DNA of 58,432 bases from Actinomycetes bacterium (GCA_029782025.1 JAKOVR010000118.1:1-58432); one strand, 5' to 3'; numbered from the stretch's first letter, positions 17,218-26,228 are shown. Notes: a model not told the origin generated them from the letters alone. Translations and numbers: made by a program.

Positions 17218-18732
17218 TCAGAGGTAGTAGCCGAGGACGTCGACCACGATGTCGGTGGCGACGTTGGCGTAGACCGCGCAGCGGCCGGCGGTGCTGAGGG
17301 CGGTGAGCGTGGTGACCGCCGTGGCCTGCCCGGCCGCGAAGTTGAGGTTGGAGGTGCCCGGCCAGGCGATCCCGTCCTTGAACACGGACACGAACCCGCC
17401 GGACACCGATCCGACCGAGACGAGGCTCACCATGGCGGCCGTGGCGCCCGCCGGCACGCCGGTGCCGTTGATGGTGAGGTCGACGGGGCGGGGCGTGTTG
17501 GCCACCAGCTTGGACTTCGGGCCGGTGGCCGGGAGGTCGAGCGGGCGGGAGTCGTACACCCGCACCGGTGCCGCCAGGGGCACGAACCCACCGGCGACCG
17601 AGGGACCGGTGAGCCGGCGCCAGGTGCCCGGGGTGCCGCTCTGCACGCACAGCCACAGGTCGCGGTTGGCGTCGAACACCAGCTCTCCCGCCACCCGCGC
17701 CAGACCGGCCCCGAGGGGCGGCGCCGGCGTGCCGGCGAGGGCGAGCTGGGTCTGGGTGGCGGTGGCCCGCACCGCGGTGGTGCCGTCCCCGGTGATCCCG
17801 GTGCCGCCCGCCGCTGTCGCCTCGCCCCGCACCCCCGTGCCCGTCGGGCTGCTGGTGCGACCCACCGCCCCGACCGTGGCCCCGGTGGCGGTGGCGGCGA
17901 TGCCGAGCACGCCGACCCCCGACGTGCTGGCGGAGACACCCCGCATGCCGACGGCGTTCCCGGTACCGGCGGTGTTCACCCCTTGCACGGCGAAGGCGTC
18001 CGGATTCGAGAGGAGTCCGGTGACGGCCGCCCCGACCCCGGACCCGGTGCGGGTGCCGTAGACGCCGGTGCCGTCGACGCTCTCCCCGAGCACGCCGGTC
18101 CCGCTGGTCGTGCTGGTGCCTTGGACCCCGCGCCCGCTGGTGCTCTCGGAGACGCCCCACACGCCGATCGCCTGCCCGCTGCCCGCGTGGTTCACGCCTC
18201 GGACCCCCCAGCCGTCGGCGTTGGTGAGCTCCCCGTGGACCGCCGCCCCCACACTCGAACCGGTGCGGGTGCCGTACACGCCGGTGCCCTCCACGCTCTG
18301 GCCGTACACCCCGGTACCGGTGGTCAGGCTGGTGCCGAGCACCCCCTTGCCCCCGCCGGCCGTGGAGGTGGCATCCACCGCCGGGTCACCGTCGAAGACG
18401 CCCTGCGCCGCGGCGGCCGGCGATACGGACAGCGCCCCGGCGGTGGCGCTCCCGATCACCGCGCCGGCGGCGGCCACCGCCCCCCGGGTCATGACGGCCC
18501 GGCGGGTCGTCGCCGCGTCCGGCCCGGCGGAACCGCTCGGCCCGGTGGTGCCGGATGCCGGGGCCGAGCCCTGCCGGCCGGCGCCGGGGACCACATCCCG
18601 GTCGTCGATCCGTCGGCGGAGATCGGCGATGACGGTGGCCTGGTCATCGACGAGGCGCCGCAGCTCGCGCACCTCGTCGGCCAGCGACGGAGGGGACGGC
18701 TCGGCGGACGAGTTCGGGTGGGCAGCGACCAT
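17218..18732 (-). CDS. Repeat-rich, probably exported fibre-like protein with internal Tat-type signal
   Basis: 504 residues from the ATG at 18732, which follows a strong GGAGG site. Residues ~17-45 form a coiled coil (LADEVRELRRLVDDQATVIA...). A twin-arginine-like segment follows (TTRRAVMTRG at 75-84, then a hydrophobic stretch ending in Ala-rich sequence). The middle consists of glycine-rich repeats (GTGVYGTRTGSxVGAAV, with GVLGxS elements), including two ~66-residue near-copies, as in parallel beta or tail-fibre stalks. The C-terminal domain carries RVYDSRP and ends VVDVLGYYL, a module I have seen in actinobacterial surface proteins. Ligand and role are unknown. Confidence 0.75.
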   Translation of the reverse strand: MVAAHPNSSAEPSPPSLADEVRELRRLVDDQATVIADLRRRIDDRDVVPGAGRQGSAPASGTTGPSGSAGPDAATTRRAVMTRGAVAAAGAVIGSATAGALSVSPAAAAQGVFDGDPAVDATSTAGGGKGVLGTSLTTGTGVYGQSVEGTGVYGTRTGSSVGAAVHGELTNADGWGVRGVNHAGSGQAIGVWGVSESTSGRGVQGTSTTSGTGVLGESVDGTGVYGTRTGSGVGAAVTGLLSNPDAFAVQGVNTAGTGNAVGMRGVSASTSGVGVLGIAATATGATVGAVGRTSSPTGTGVRGEATAAGGTGITGDGTTAVRATATQTQLALAGTPAPPLGAGLARVAGELVFDANRDLWLCVQSGTPGTWRRLTGPSVAGGFVPLAAPVRVYDSRPLDLPATGPKSKLVANTPRPVDLTINGTGVPAGATAAMVSLVSVGSVSGGFVSVFKDGIAWPGTSNLNFAAGQATAVTTLTALSTAGRCAVYANVATDIVVDVLGYYL

Positions 18733-18815
18733 GGTTCCTCCAGCGGTTGCCCACCCCGGCAAGGGAAGCGGTCATCCTGCCACGGCCGGGGACGGCCGAT
18801 GGTCGGCGCACCCCC

Positions 18816-18858
18816 TTGGGTGCGTGAGGGTGCGCTATGCGCGCCCTCACGCACCCAA
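18816..18858. repeat. Palindromic hairpin repeat, copy B
   Basis: A 20-bp stem (left 18816-18835, right 18839-18858) with TAT loop. Relative to copies A and D it has GTGAG pairing with CTCAC instead of GTAAG with CTTAC, a compensatory change that keeps the stem. It stands 13 nt downstream of the stop codon of the minus-strand crotonase gene. Confidence 0.92.
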
Positions 18859-18871
18859 CGATTCGGGGGCG

Positions 18872-19660
18872 TCAGGCCGACGTCTGGGCCCGGCCGCGCT
18901 CGACGATGGCGGCGCGGCGGCGGCCGACCTCCGCCGGGTCGAGACGGGTGCGGGCCCAGTCACGGGAGACGGCGGCCTCGAGCTCCCACGCTGCGTCCGC
19001 TCCGACGAGCGACCCGTCGTGATAGGTGCGGAGCATGCGGCGCACACCGTCGCGGTCATTGCCCACGATGTCGGCGGCCAGGGCCTGGCACCGGGGGAGC
19101 AGGTCGGCGTGGGGGACCACCTCGTTGACCAGGCCCCACGCCAGGGCCGTGGCGGCGTCGACGTAGTTGCCGGTGAGGCTCATCTGCCGGGCCCGGCGCA
19201 CGCCGATGGCCTGGGGCAGCAGCACCGTGAGCCCCCATCCCGGCATCACCCCCACCCGGCTGTGGGTGTCGGCGAAGCGTGCCTGCTCCGACGCGATCAG
19301 GAAGTCGCAGGCCAGGGCCAGTTCCAGCCCGCCGGTGACCGCCACCCCGTTGACCGCCCCGATCAGCGGCTTGGTGTGCAGGGGCAGCGGGCCGCGCTGC
19401 TCCTTCGGGACCACCAGCCCGACGCCGCCCGCCGCGAGCTCCTTCAGGTCCACGCCGGCCGAGAAGGCCGGGTCGGCGCCGGTGAGGATCATCGCGTCGA
19501 TCGCCTCGTCGGCTTCGCAGGCCTCGATCACCTCGGGCAGCCGGCGCTGCACGGCGCTGTTCAGCGCGTTGCGGGCCTCGGGCCGGTTGATCGTGATGGT
19601 GGCGACGCCCGATGCCACCTCGACGAGGACGACACCCTCGGGGTCGGCCTCGCTGCTCAC
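18872..19660 (-). CDS. Crotonase-family (enoyl-CoA hydratase/isomerase-like) protein
   Basis: 262 residues. The fold is clear from TINRPEARNALN, the oxyanion motif AFSAGVDLKEL, AVNGVAVTGGLELALACDF and the segment FADTHSRVGVMPGWG. In the last motif the hydratase Glu (usual PEI) is replaced by His-Ser, so classical hydration of enoyl-CoA is doubtful. The GTG at 19660 overlaps the stop of the upstream gene (GTGA, 19657-19660), so the two are co-translated. The usual annotation would be enoyl-CoA hydratase; the reaction is not assured. Confidence 0.87.
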   Translation of the reverse strand: MSSEADPEGVVLVEVASGVATITINRPEARNALNSAVQRRLPEVIEACEADEAIDAMILTGADPAFSAGVDLKELAAGGVGLVVPKEQRGPLPLHTKPLIGAVNGVAVTGGLELALACDFLIASEQARFADTHSRVGVMPGWGLTVLLPQAIGVRRARQMSLTGNYVDAATALAWGLVNEVVPHADLLPRCQALAADIVGNDRDGVRRMLRTYHDGSLVGADAAWELEAAVSRDWARTRLDPAEVGRRRAAIVERGRAQTSA

Positions 19661-20277
19661 TGGCCGTCGCCGTCGTAGGCGTCGTCGAGCGGGGGCAGGA
19701 AGTCGAAGGTGAGATCGCCGACCCGGACGAGGGTGGAGGAGATCCACCCGCCCATGGCGCCGAAGTGGTCGTCGAGGATGGACCCGTCGGCCAGCGTCGC
19801 TTCGTCGAGCTCGTAGGAGCCCTCGTAGCTCACCTCGATGGCGTGCTCGACCTCCTCGAGGTCGTCGCCGTGGTACACGGTCTCGATGGTGGGGGCGGAG
19901 CGCTCCAGCCGTTCGGTGCCGATGAGCGGGCTCTGGTCGGGGAGGGCGTCGAGCAGGGCGCGGGGGTCGGGCGGGGTGGCGAGGCGCTGGACCCGCAGCA
20001 CGATCTCGATCTCGATGCGCGGGGGCTCGTCCATCGCCTCGCCGATGTACCAGGTGCGGTAGGCGGTCTGGGCCCAGGTGGGCCAGTCGAGGGTGATGTC
20101 GGCCTGCACCCGCGGCGGCGACCCCTCGCCCGGGAGGCCGTAGCTCGTCTCCCACGTCATGTCGCCGAGCAGCACGTCGACCTGGAAGCGCTCCTCGAAG
20201 GCCTGGCGCTCGAGGAGGGCGCTCTCGAAGGCATCTCGGAGAGCGCCGATGGCATCGGTGAAGACGTGGTCGAGCAT
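19657..20277 (-). CDS. Hypothetical protein, coupled to the crotonase gene
   Basis: 206 residues, acidic, no signal peptide or membrane segment. The sequence has a beta-rich look with many Asp/Glu residues (for example MTWETSYGLPGEGSPPRVQA and RIEIEIVLRVQRL), but no recognised family motif. The stop overlaps the crotonase start by 4 bp, and the ATG at 20277 lies 12 nt after the VOC gene's stop, so the three genes form one minus-strand unit. No function can be given. Confidence 0.7.
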   Translation of the reverse strand: MLDHVFTDAIGALRDAFESALLERQAFEERFQVDVLLGDMTWETSYGLPGEGSPPRVQADITLDWPTWAQTAYRTWYIGEAMDEPPRIEIEIVLRVQRLATPPDPRALLDALPDQSPLIGTERLERSAPTIETVYHGDDLEEVEHAIEVSYEGSYELDEATLADGSILDDHFGAMGGWISSTLVRVGDLTFDFLPPLDDAYDGDGQ

Positions 20278-20289
20278 GGCCGGCGCAGG

Positions 20290-20928
20290 CTACTTCGGTT
20301 CGGGGCTCATGAACGCGGTGGCCACGGACATCCCGAACTCCTTGTGGCGCAGGGTGGCGATCCGCCGGCCCGGCTGCACCGCGTCCTTGACCGCCCCGAG
20401 GCCGTCACCGAGCGCCGCGGCGGTGGCGTCGAGGTCGGCGACGGTGAAGGCCAGGCCGAAGAACGCGGCCGGCCCGTCGCCCGACGGCTCCTCGGGGCCG
20501 ATGAGCTCCACGATCACCTCGCCGGCCCGGAAGAAGGTCTGCAGGAAGGGCGGTCCGTACTGGTCGGTGTGCCGGACGCGCCGGACCTCCAGCCCCACCG
20601 CTTCGAGGGCGGCGGTGGTGCGGGCCGTGTCGGGCGTGACGAGGACGATGTGGTCGATGGCGGTGACGCCGTTGGCGTGGCTGGGCCCGGCCCCGGGCGA
20701 CGGTCGAGCACCGGTCCACGTGGTCGCGAGCCCGTCGATGTCGTCGCCCCGTGCGTCGCCCGACAGCCCCCAGCTGACGATGCGCTTCCCCCGATCACGG
20801 CCAACGAGGTGGAGCCGCACGCTCCCCACCTTGGTCGTGCCATCGGCCTCGACGGCGAAGCCCGCCGCGGCCCAGGCCTCCGGTGGATCGGCGACGGTGA
20901 TCTCGGCGAGCTCGACGGACGGGGGCAC
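20290..20928 (-). CDS. VOC/glyoxalase-superfamily protein
   Basis: 212 residues. The second half is a canonical VOC module: IDHIVLVTPDTARTTAALEAVGL opens it and GPEEPSGDGPAAFFGLAFTV with DLDATAAAL follows. The first half looks like a degenerate module. The conserved His in IDHIV and Glu in VIVELIG could bind a metal. VOC proteins include glyoxalases, dioxygenases and resistance proteins, so the reaction is open. The GTG at 20928 is preceded by TAGGCT and 7 nt, indicating a leaderless start for the three-gene unit. Confidence 0.82.
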   Translation of the reverse strand: MPPSVELAEITVADPPEAWAAAGFAVEADGTTKVGSVRLHLVGRDRGKRIVSWGLSGDARGDDIDGLATTWTGARPSPGAGPSHANGVTAIDHIVLVTPDTARTTAALEAVGLEVRRVRHTDQYGPPFLQTFFRAGEVIVELIGPEEPSGDGPAAFFGLAFTVADLDATAAALGDGLGAVKDAVQPGRRIATLRHKEFGMSVATAFMSPEPK

Positions 20929-21083
20929 GTGGTGCAGCCTACGACGTCGCCGCCGGGACGGGGCCGCCGGTTCGGTCCCCGCGGCCGGGGTCGGGTCGCG
21001 TGTTTCCCCTGGTCAGGGCACCAGGAGCGGTGTCGTGCCCACGGAGCGTGCCCGGACCGCTCCGATGGACTACCGTCACAGTC

Positions 21084-21761
21084 ATGGATGACAACGTCGC
21101 ACTGGCAGGAGCCGACGCATCCACCGACGGTACGCACGTCGACGCCACGCGGTCCGGCCGCGGCGTCGCACCGGGAGCGCTCTACGACGCGCTCACCCGG
21201 TTCCGTGCGGCCAGCAGTGGGGGCACAACGCATCGGGTGAGGGTCCAGGGGGCGACTGCCGCGGCCGCCGCGCCGCCCGCGGCCGTGCCGCGCTGGCCTG
21301 GGTCGCCGCCCGGGCGGCGGGACGTCGGCGGCGGGACGTTCGTCCTGCGCCGTTGCCGGGCGGTGCACCGCCACGCCTTCGAGCAGAGCCACACCCGCTG
21401 GGCCCGGCGGGTCAACCATCCGATCCTTGGCTGCGAGCCCTACGCCCTCCTCGCGACCATCGCCGCGCCGGTGGGCTACCTCTTCCTGATCCTCGCCGCC
21501 TACGTCAGCGTGGTGTTCCTCGCCGTCGCGTGGCTCATCACCGGCGGGGTGTGGTGGCTGGCCGACGAGGCCGAGTTCCGCCTCTCCCGCCGCTCCGCCC
21601 GCGGCAACGGGGCCGTGCTCGTGGCCCGCGTGCTGGCGTCCCTGGTCGCCATGGCCTCGGTGGCCATCGCCTATCTGTTGGTGCGCCGCTACCAGGTCTG
21701 CGCCCCGGCCCCCTCGTACCACCCGCCGTCGTACTGCTCCGGCGGGGGGCTGCTGGGCTGA
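21084..21761 (+). CDS. Hypothetical two-TM membrane protein
   Basis: 225 residues. A polar N-terminal half (~120 residues, Ala/Arg-rich) is followed by two hydrophobic segments (PYALLATIAAPVGYLFLILA with its continuation to WLITGGVWWL, and VLVARVLASLVAMASVAIAY). A short Cys/Pro/Tyr-rich tail ends in GGGLLG. The ATG at 21084 is preceded by TACCGT and 7 nt, a leaderless arrangement, which fixes this start over an upstream frame extension. No family was recognised. Confidence 0.7.
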   Translation: MDDNVALAGADASTDGTHVDATRSGRGVAPGALYDALTRFRAASSGGTTHRVRVQGATAAAAAPPAAVPRWPGSPPGRRDVGGGTFVLRRCRAVHRHAFEQSHTRWARRVNHPILGCEPYALLATIAAPVGYLFLILAAYVSVVFLAVAWLITGGVWWLADEAEFRLSRRSARGNGAVLVARVLASLVAMASVAIAYLLVRRYQVCAPAPSYHPPSYCSGGGLLG

Positions 21762-21767
21762 CCCGCT

Positions 21768-21814
21768 CCTTGGGTGCGCAAGGGTGCGCTATGCGCGCCC
21801 TTGCGCACCCAAGG
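21768..21814. repeat. Palindromic hairpin repeat, copy C, between convergent genes
   Basis: A 22-bp stem (21768-21789 with 21793-21814) with TAT loop. Here GCGCAAGGG pairs with CCCTTGCGC, another compensatory change relative to copies A and D. It begins 6 nt after the stop at 21761 and lies 40 nt from the stop of the converging gene at 21855, as expected of a shared terminator. Confidence 0.93.
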
Positions 21815-21854
21815 GTCTCGTCCGGCGGCGTCGGTCGCTCCGCCGGCGGCGCCG

Positions 21855-22871
21855 TCAGTAGAAGGTCGAGCGGGTCCGGTGGCGCCGGTGGGCCTTGAAC
21901 CGCGCACCGCCCCCCCGGTGCCACAGCCGCCCGTCGAGCTCGCTGGCGCAGGTCGTGACGCCCCGGTCGGCCAGCGCGGCGACGAGGTGCTCCACCCCCT
22001 GCACGCCGGCGGCACGGATCTCGACCTCCTCCGGTGAGCCGGCGGCGAGCGGCTCGCCCCGCTCGATCCGCTCGGTGAGGGCGGGGTCGAACACCAGGGC
22101 ACCGTCGATCCGGAGCACGTGGGGGACGAGGTTGTCGGCAAAGGCCGTGAGCCGCTCGACCCCAGCGAACGGCCCCGGCGGCTCGGTCGGGAAGGCCCGG
22201 GCGAGATCGGCGCCGGCCAGCTGCGCCCGCTTGTAGAACGCCACCTCGACGCCGTGGTGCCAGACGCGGTCGTCGAAGTGGGGGAGGGGCGCCAGCCGCT
22301 CGGCCACGGCCACGGCGTCGCCCCCGGCCGCCACCGCCAGGGCGAGGAACGAGCCCGAGTGGTGCGTGGCGACGTGGTACGCCAGCTCGCGCAGCGAGGC
22401 GGCGAAGGCCGCCATCAGCTCGCTGACGGCCGGGTCGTCGTCGGGTTGGCCGAAGATGGCGCCGGCGTCGGCCGCGGTGAGGGCGCCGAGGGCATCGGGG
22501 TGGAGGCGGTCCGGGTCGAGCGCGGCCCAGCGCCGCCAGTGGGTGGCCATCGTGGTCGCCCCGGAGCACCCGGGGAGCTTCCGGACGACATCGTGGTAGC
22601 CCGAACCGAAGTTGAGGGCGGCCAGGGTCAGGACCAGCGCGGCGCGGTGCTCGGGGTCGCCGGGGCCGACGGCCCACGGGTCCTCCCGGTCGGTCCCGTC
22701 GCCGGGCCCGCTGGCGATCGCGCCGGCCGATCCCGCCGCGACCGTCCCGGCGAGCCCCTCGGCGAGCCGATCGATGCCGACGGGATCGACCCGCACGTGG
22801 ATGGCTTGGGCCATCACGGCGGCGGTGGAGGAGCGCACCCGGTCCGGGAGCCTGGTTCCGTCGTCGGGCAC
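21855..22871 (-). CDS. Queuosine 5'-phosphate N-glycosylase/hydrolase family protein (Qng1, DUF2419)
   Basis: 338 residues from the GTG at 22871, chosen because the helix RSSTAAVMAQAI aligns with the start of the family fold; an ATG at 22814 is the alternative. Family landmarks are TLAALNFGSGYHD, VAFYKRAQLAGADL, LTAFADNLVPHVL and SPEEVEIRAAGVQGVEHLVA. Qng1 releases queuine from queuosine nucleotides so it can be reused for tRNA modification. The bacterial enzyme is rarer than the eukaryotic one. The gene is divergent from the MBOAT gene and converges on 21084-21761. Confidence 0.82.
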   Translation of the reverse strand: MPDDGTRLPDRVRSSTAAVMAQAIHVRVDPVGIDRLAEGLAGTVAAGSAGAIASGPGDGTDREDPWAVGPGDPEHRAALVLTLAALNFGSGYHDVVRKLPGCSGATTMATHWRRWAALDPDRLHPDALGALTAADAGAIFGQPDDDPAVSELMAAFAASLRELAYHVATHHSGSFLALAVAAGGDAVAVAERLAPLPHFDDRVWHHGVEVAFYKRAQLAGADLARAFPTEPPGPFAGVERLTAFADNLVPHVLRIDGALVFDPALTERIERGEPLAAGSPEEVEIRAAGVQGVEHLVAALADRGVTTCASELDGRLWHRGGGARFKAHRRHRTRSTFY

Positions 22872-22947
22872 GGCGCATCTTCGCGCCGCCGGGCAGGGTG
22901 GGGCCGTTGGGGTCGCCTTCGGCCCGAGCGGTAGCGTCTCGGCAGCG

Positions 22948-24606
22948 ATGCTGTTCCCGACCATCGACTTCGCCGTCTTCTTCCTCGTGGTGTTCACCGG
23001 CAGCTGGGTCCTGCGGCCGCGCCCGCGCCAGTGGCGATGGTTCATCCTCCTCAGCAGCTGCGTCTTCTACCTCGACATCTTCCGCAACAAGGACGAGGTG
23101 TCGATCTTCTCGGTCACGGTCCCGGTCGTCACCGCGCTCATCGCCGTCAGCGCGCTGGTGAGCGTCGCCATCCAACGCGCCGTCACCCGCGACCCCGACG
23201 CCGACGCCACCGAACCCATGAGCCCCGTTGCCCTCGCGGCACCCTTCCTCGTGTTCATCGGGATCGTCGCCGTCACCCGCCAGCTCTACGCCCTGTACCC
23301 GACCCCGGCCGACGAGAATTGGCGCAACCTCTACCTGCTCCTCGGCGTCGCCTTCGTCAACCAGACCTTCGCCACGTCGGTGTTCGCCTCGCTCGGGCCC
23401 GGGCGGGCCCGCACCCCGGCCAGCCGGTGGCTGGTGCGGCTGGCGGTGGTCGTCGACCTGAGTTTCCTGTTCTTCTTCAAGTACTGGGAGCTGTTCCGCT
23501 CGACCTTCAACCTCCCCTTCCAGCCCTTGAACCTGGTCCTGCCGCTGGCCATCTCGTTCTTCCTGTTCCAGGCCATCAGCTACGTGATCGACGTCGGGCG
23601 AGGCGAGCTCCGCCCCATCTCCCAGCTCGACTTCACGGTGTACCTCACCTTCTTCGCCCACCTCGTGGCCGGCCCCATCGTGCGGGTCTCGGAGTTCCAC
23701 CCGCAGCTGTCGGCCCGGGCCGACCCGCGCTTCGTGCAGTCGTCCGAGGCGTTCATGCTGGTGTTCCGGGGCCTGGTCAAGAAGGTCGTGGTCGCCAGCT
23801 ACCTCGCCCAGATGGTCGATCCCGTCTTCGCGCTGCCGGCCAACTACTCCGGCGGGCAGGTGCTGCTGGCGACCTACGCCTACGCCATCCAGATCTACGC
23901 CGACTTCTCTGGCTACACCGACATCGCCATCGGCGTCGCCCTCCTCCTCGGGATCCGGTTCCCCCAGAACTTCGACGCGCCCTACTCGGCGGCGTCGCTC
24001 CAGGACTTCTGGCGGCGCTGGCACATGACGCTCTCGCGGTGGCTACGCGACTACCTCTACATCCCCCTCGGCGGCAACCGTCGCGGCGAGGTGCGCACCT
24101 ACGTCAACCTGTTCCTCACGATGGTCATCGGCGGCTTCTGGCACGGGGCCAACTGGACGTTCGTGGTGTGGGGGGCCATCCACGGTGGCGGTCTCGCCGT
24201 GGAACGCCGGATCAAGGAGGCCTGGGCCCGCCGGGAGCGCCCGCTCGGCGTCCCCCGCCCGGTCGTCGTCGCCATCCAGTGGCTCGTCACCTTCCACGTG
24301 GTCGTGCTGGCCTGGGTCTTCTTCCGGGCCCGCGACTTCGCCAACGCCTTCGACGTCCTCGGCCGAATCTTCGTCTCCTCCGGCGCGCCGTTCACCATCA
24401 CCGATGTGTCCGTCGCCGTGGTGGGGATCGCCGTCGTGCTGCTGCTCCTCAGCCAGTTCGTGCCGCCGGACGTGCCGCGGCGCATCGCCGTGCTCTTCGG
24501 CCAGTTCCCGCCCCTGCTGCAGATCGTCGGCGTCGCCGCCGCCCTCGTCGTCATCGACGCCTTCGGTCCCGAAGGCGTCGCCCCGTTCATCTACTTCCGG
24601 TTCTGA
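22948..24606 (+). CDS. MBOAT-family O-acyltransferase (AlgI-like)
   Basis: 552 residues with about ten or more membrane segments. The family core is present: FWRRWHMTLSRWLRDYLYIP followed by PLGGNRRGEVRTYVN, and the catalytic histidine in MVIGGFWHGANWTFVVWG. AlgI-type proteins pass acetyl groups across the membrane for O-acetylation of exported polysaccharide by a partner SGNH protein. That partner is the next gene, 3 nt downstream. A TAGCGT box lies 10 nt before the ATG. Acetylation of a cell-surface glycan is the likely task; the polymer is not identified. Confidence 0.93.
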   Translation: MLFPTIDFAVFFLVVFTGSWVLRPRPRQWRWFILLSSCVFYLDIFRNKDEVSIFSVTVPVVTALIAVSALVSVAIQRAVTRDPDADATEPMSPVALAAPFLVFIGIVAVTRQLYALYPTPADENWRNLYLLLGVAFVNQTFATSVFASLGPGRARTPASRWLVRLAVVVDLSFLFFFKYWELFRSTFNLPFQPLNLVLPLAISFFLFQAISYVIDVGRGELRPISQLDFTVYLTFFAHLVAGPIVRVSEFHPQLSARADPRFVQSSEAFMLVFRGLVKKVVVASYLAQMVDPVFALPANYSGGQVLLATYAYAIQIYADFSGYTDIAIGVALLLGIRFPQNFDAPYSAASLQDFWRRWHMTLSRWLRDYLYIPLGGNRRGEVRTYVNLFLTMVIGGFWHGANWTFVVWGAIHGGGLAVERRIKEAWARRERPLGVPRPVVVAIQWLVTFHVVVLAWVFFRARDFANAFDVLGRIFVSSGAPFTITDVSVAVVGIAVVLLLLSQFVPPDVPRRIAVLFGQFPPLLQIVGVAAALVVIDAFGPEGVAPFIYFRF

Positions 24607-24609
24607 CCC

Positions 24610-26184
24610 GTGCCCGACCTCCCCCCGCCCACCTCACCGCCCGACGAGGGCCCGTCGCCCTTCGATCCGGCCGGCGACGCCTACGGCCGCGCCGCGTCGG
24701 CACCGTCGGAGGCGGCCCCGGCCCCGCCCCCGCGGCCGGCCTCCCGGCCCGTGGTGAAGGTGGCGGTGGCGCGATCGGCCGGCCGCGGTCCTGCGGCCCC
24801 CGCCGCCGAGGACCCCACGCCCCGGGATCGGGCGCGACGGGCCGGCGCCGGCGGCGACGGCTGGGCCGGATCGGACCCCGAGGCGCGGTCCGGGGGGAGA
24901 GCGGGTCGCCGAGCCCCCGCCGACGGGCGCGCCGGCCTGAGCGGGGTGGCCGTCGACGACGTGGTGGCCTACGGCGAGCCGGTCGACATCTTCGACGGGC
25001 GCGGGCTGGCCAACCTCCTCTACTTCCGCTCGGCCCGCCCGGGGATGATGCCCGCCGGCATGGTGCTGGCCATCGTGCTCTGCGGGATGCTCGTGGCGAT
25101 GATGGTCAATGCCGACGCCACGTTGCGCAAGAGCAACAGCAAGTGCAACGACTGCTGGCGTCACGCCGTGGCCGAGGCCGTCGCCTACACCTCGAACCTG
25201 ATCCACGCCACCGCCCCCCGCCAGGCCCTCGACCGGGCCCGCAACGGTGGGAAGGAGCCCGACACGGGCACCGGCACCGGCACCGATCAGGGCCTCGACT
25301 CGAGCGAGATCGCTCGCCAGGCCGAGGCCGACCGCATCGCCGCCGGGGGCGGGGTGGCGGCCGGCCCATCGGGCACGGTGGCGGTGGCGGCGGCGGCCAA
25401 GCCGGCGATCCGCAAACCCGTGGCCACGGCGCCGCTGCACCTCTGGGTAGGTGGCGACTCGATCGTCGGTGCCTTCGGCCCGGCACTGCAGAAGGTGGTG
25501 AGCGACACCGGGTTGTTCACCGCGGTGAGCGACGCCCGACCGTCGACCGGCCTCACCCGTCGTGACTACTACAACTGGCCCAAGCACCTCTACGACGACG
25601 TGGTCCACGGCGGCTCACCGCCCGACGTGATGGTGATCATGTTCGGCTCCAACGACGTCCAGGGCATGCCCCTCCGTGGCAATCAGGGCTACGCCGAGCT
25701 CACCCCCGAATGGCTGCAGGAGTACCGCCAGCGGGTGCACGACACGATGAAGTCGTTGCGGGGCAAGGACGACGACCGTCTCGTGATCTGGATGGGCGCT
25801 CCCAAGACCGGCAATGCCAGGCTCGAGCGGGGGCTCGAGCGCCTCAACTACATCTACTGGTCGGAGGCGCAGAAGTTCCCCTACATCGTGTACTTCGACA
25901 CGCCGGCCTTCCTCTCCAACCCCGACGGCTCCTACGCGGCCAGCCTCCCCAATGCCGACGGCAAGGTGCAGCTCCTCCGGGCCAGCGACAACATCCACCT
26001 CAACCAGGCCGGGGCTGACCGGGTGGCGTGGGCGGTGCTGAACAAGCTGTCGGGGTCCGTCGACCTCTCGGCCGCCTCGCTCGTGCAGCCGCCCGACAAG
26101 GTCGCCCCGCCCACGGTCAAGGAGCGCCCGGAGGTGCCCCGCCCGGCCGACTGGCCCGACAGCGCCGACCAGATCAACGAGTGA
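24610..26184 (+). CDS. Membrane-anchored SGNH/GDSL hydrolase-family protein (DUF459-like), MBOAT partner
   Basis: 524 residues from the GTG at 24610. A ~150-residue disordered cytoplasmic part (Pro/Ala/Arg) precedes one TM segment (about 157-173, PAGMVLAIVLCGMLVAMMV). An exported SGNH domain starts near residue 275. Its active-site blocks are WVGGDSIVGAF (Ser), MFGSNDVQ (Asn) and DNIHLNQAG (Asp/His). It follows the MBOAT gene by 3 nt, the arrangement of AlgI/AlgJ-like systems, where the SGNH protein does the final transfer to the sugar. The very long N-terminal cytoplasmic region is unusual. Confidence 0.88.
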   Translation: MPDLPPPTSPPDEGPSPFDPAGDAYGRAASAPSEAAPAPPPRPASRPVVKVAVARSAGRGPAAPAAEDPTPRDRARRAGAGGDGWAGSDPEARSGGRAGRRAPADGRAGLSGVAVDDVVAYGEPVDIFDGRGLANLLYFRSARPGMMPAGMVLAIVLCGMLVAMMVNADATLRKSNSKCNDCWRHAVAEAVAYTSNLIHATAPRQALDRARNGGKEPDTGTGTGTDQGLDSSEIARQAEADRIAAGGGVAAGPSGTVAVAAAAKPAIRKPVATAPLHLWVGGDSIVGAFGPALQKVVSDTGLFTAVSDARPSTGLTRRDYYNWPKHLYDDVVHGGSPPDVMVIMFGSNDVQGMPLRGNQGYAELTPEWLQEYRQRVHDTMKSLRGKDDDRLVIWMGAPKTGNARLERGLERLNYIYWSEAQKFPYIVYFDTPAFLSNPDGSYAASLPNADGKVQLLRASDNIHLNQAGADRVAWAVLNKLSGSVDLSAASLVQPPDKVAPPTVKERPEVPRPADWPDSADQINE

Positions 26185-26228
26185 CCCGCGCCGGCCCGGC
26201 GTCGGGTCGGCCGCTGGTCGGTCGCGGG

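Noticed and set aside
26185..26228. Terminator between the SGNH gene and tetR (GACCCGCG...CGCGGGTC)
   Set aside because: The 8-bp arms are separated by about 30 nt with no T-run; too weak to call.
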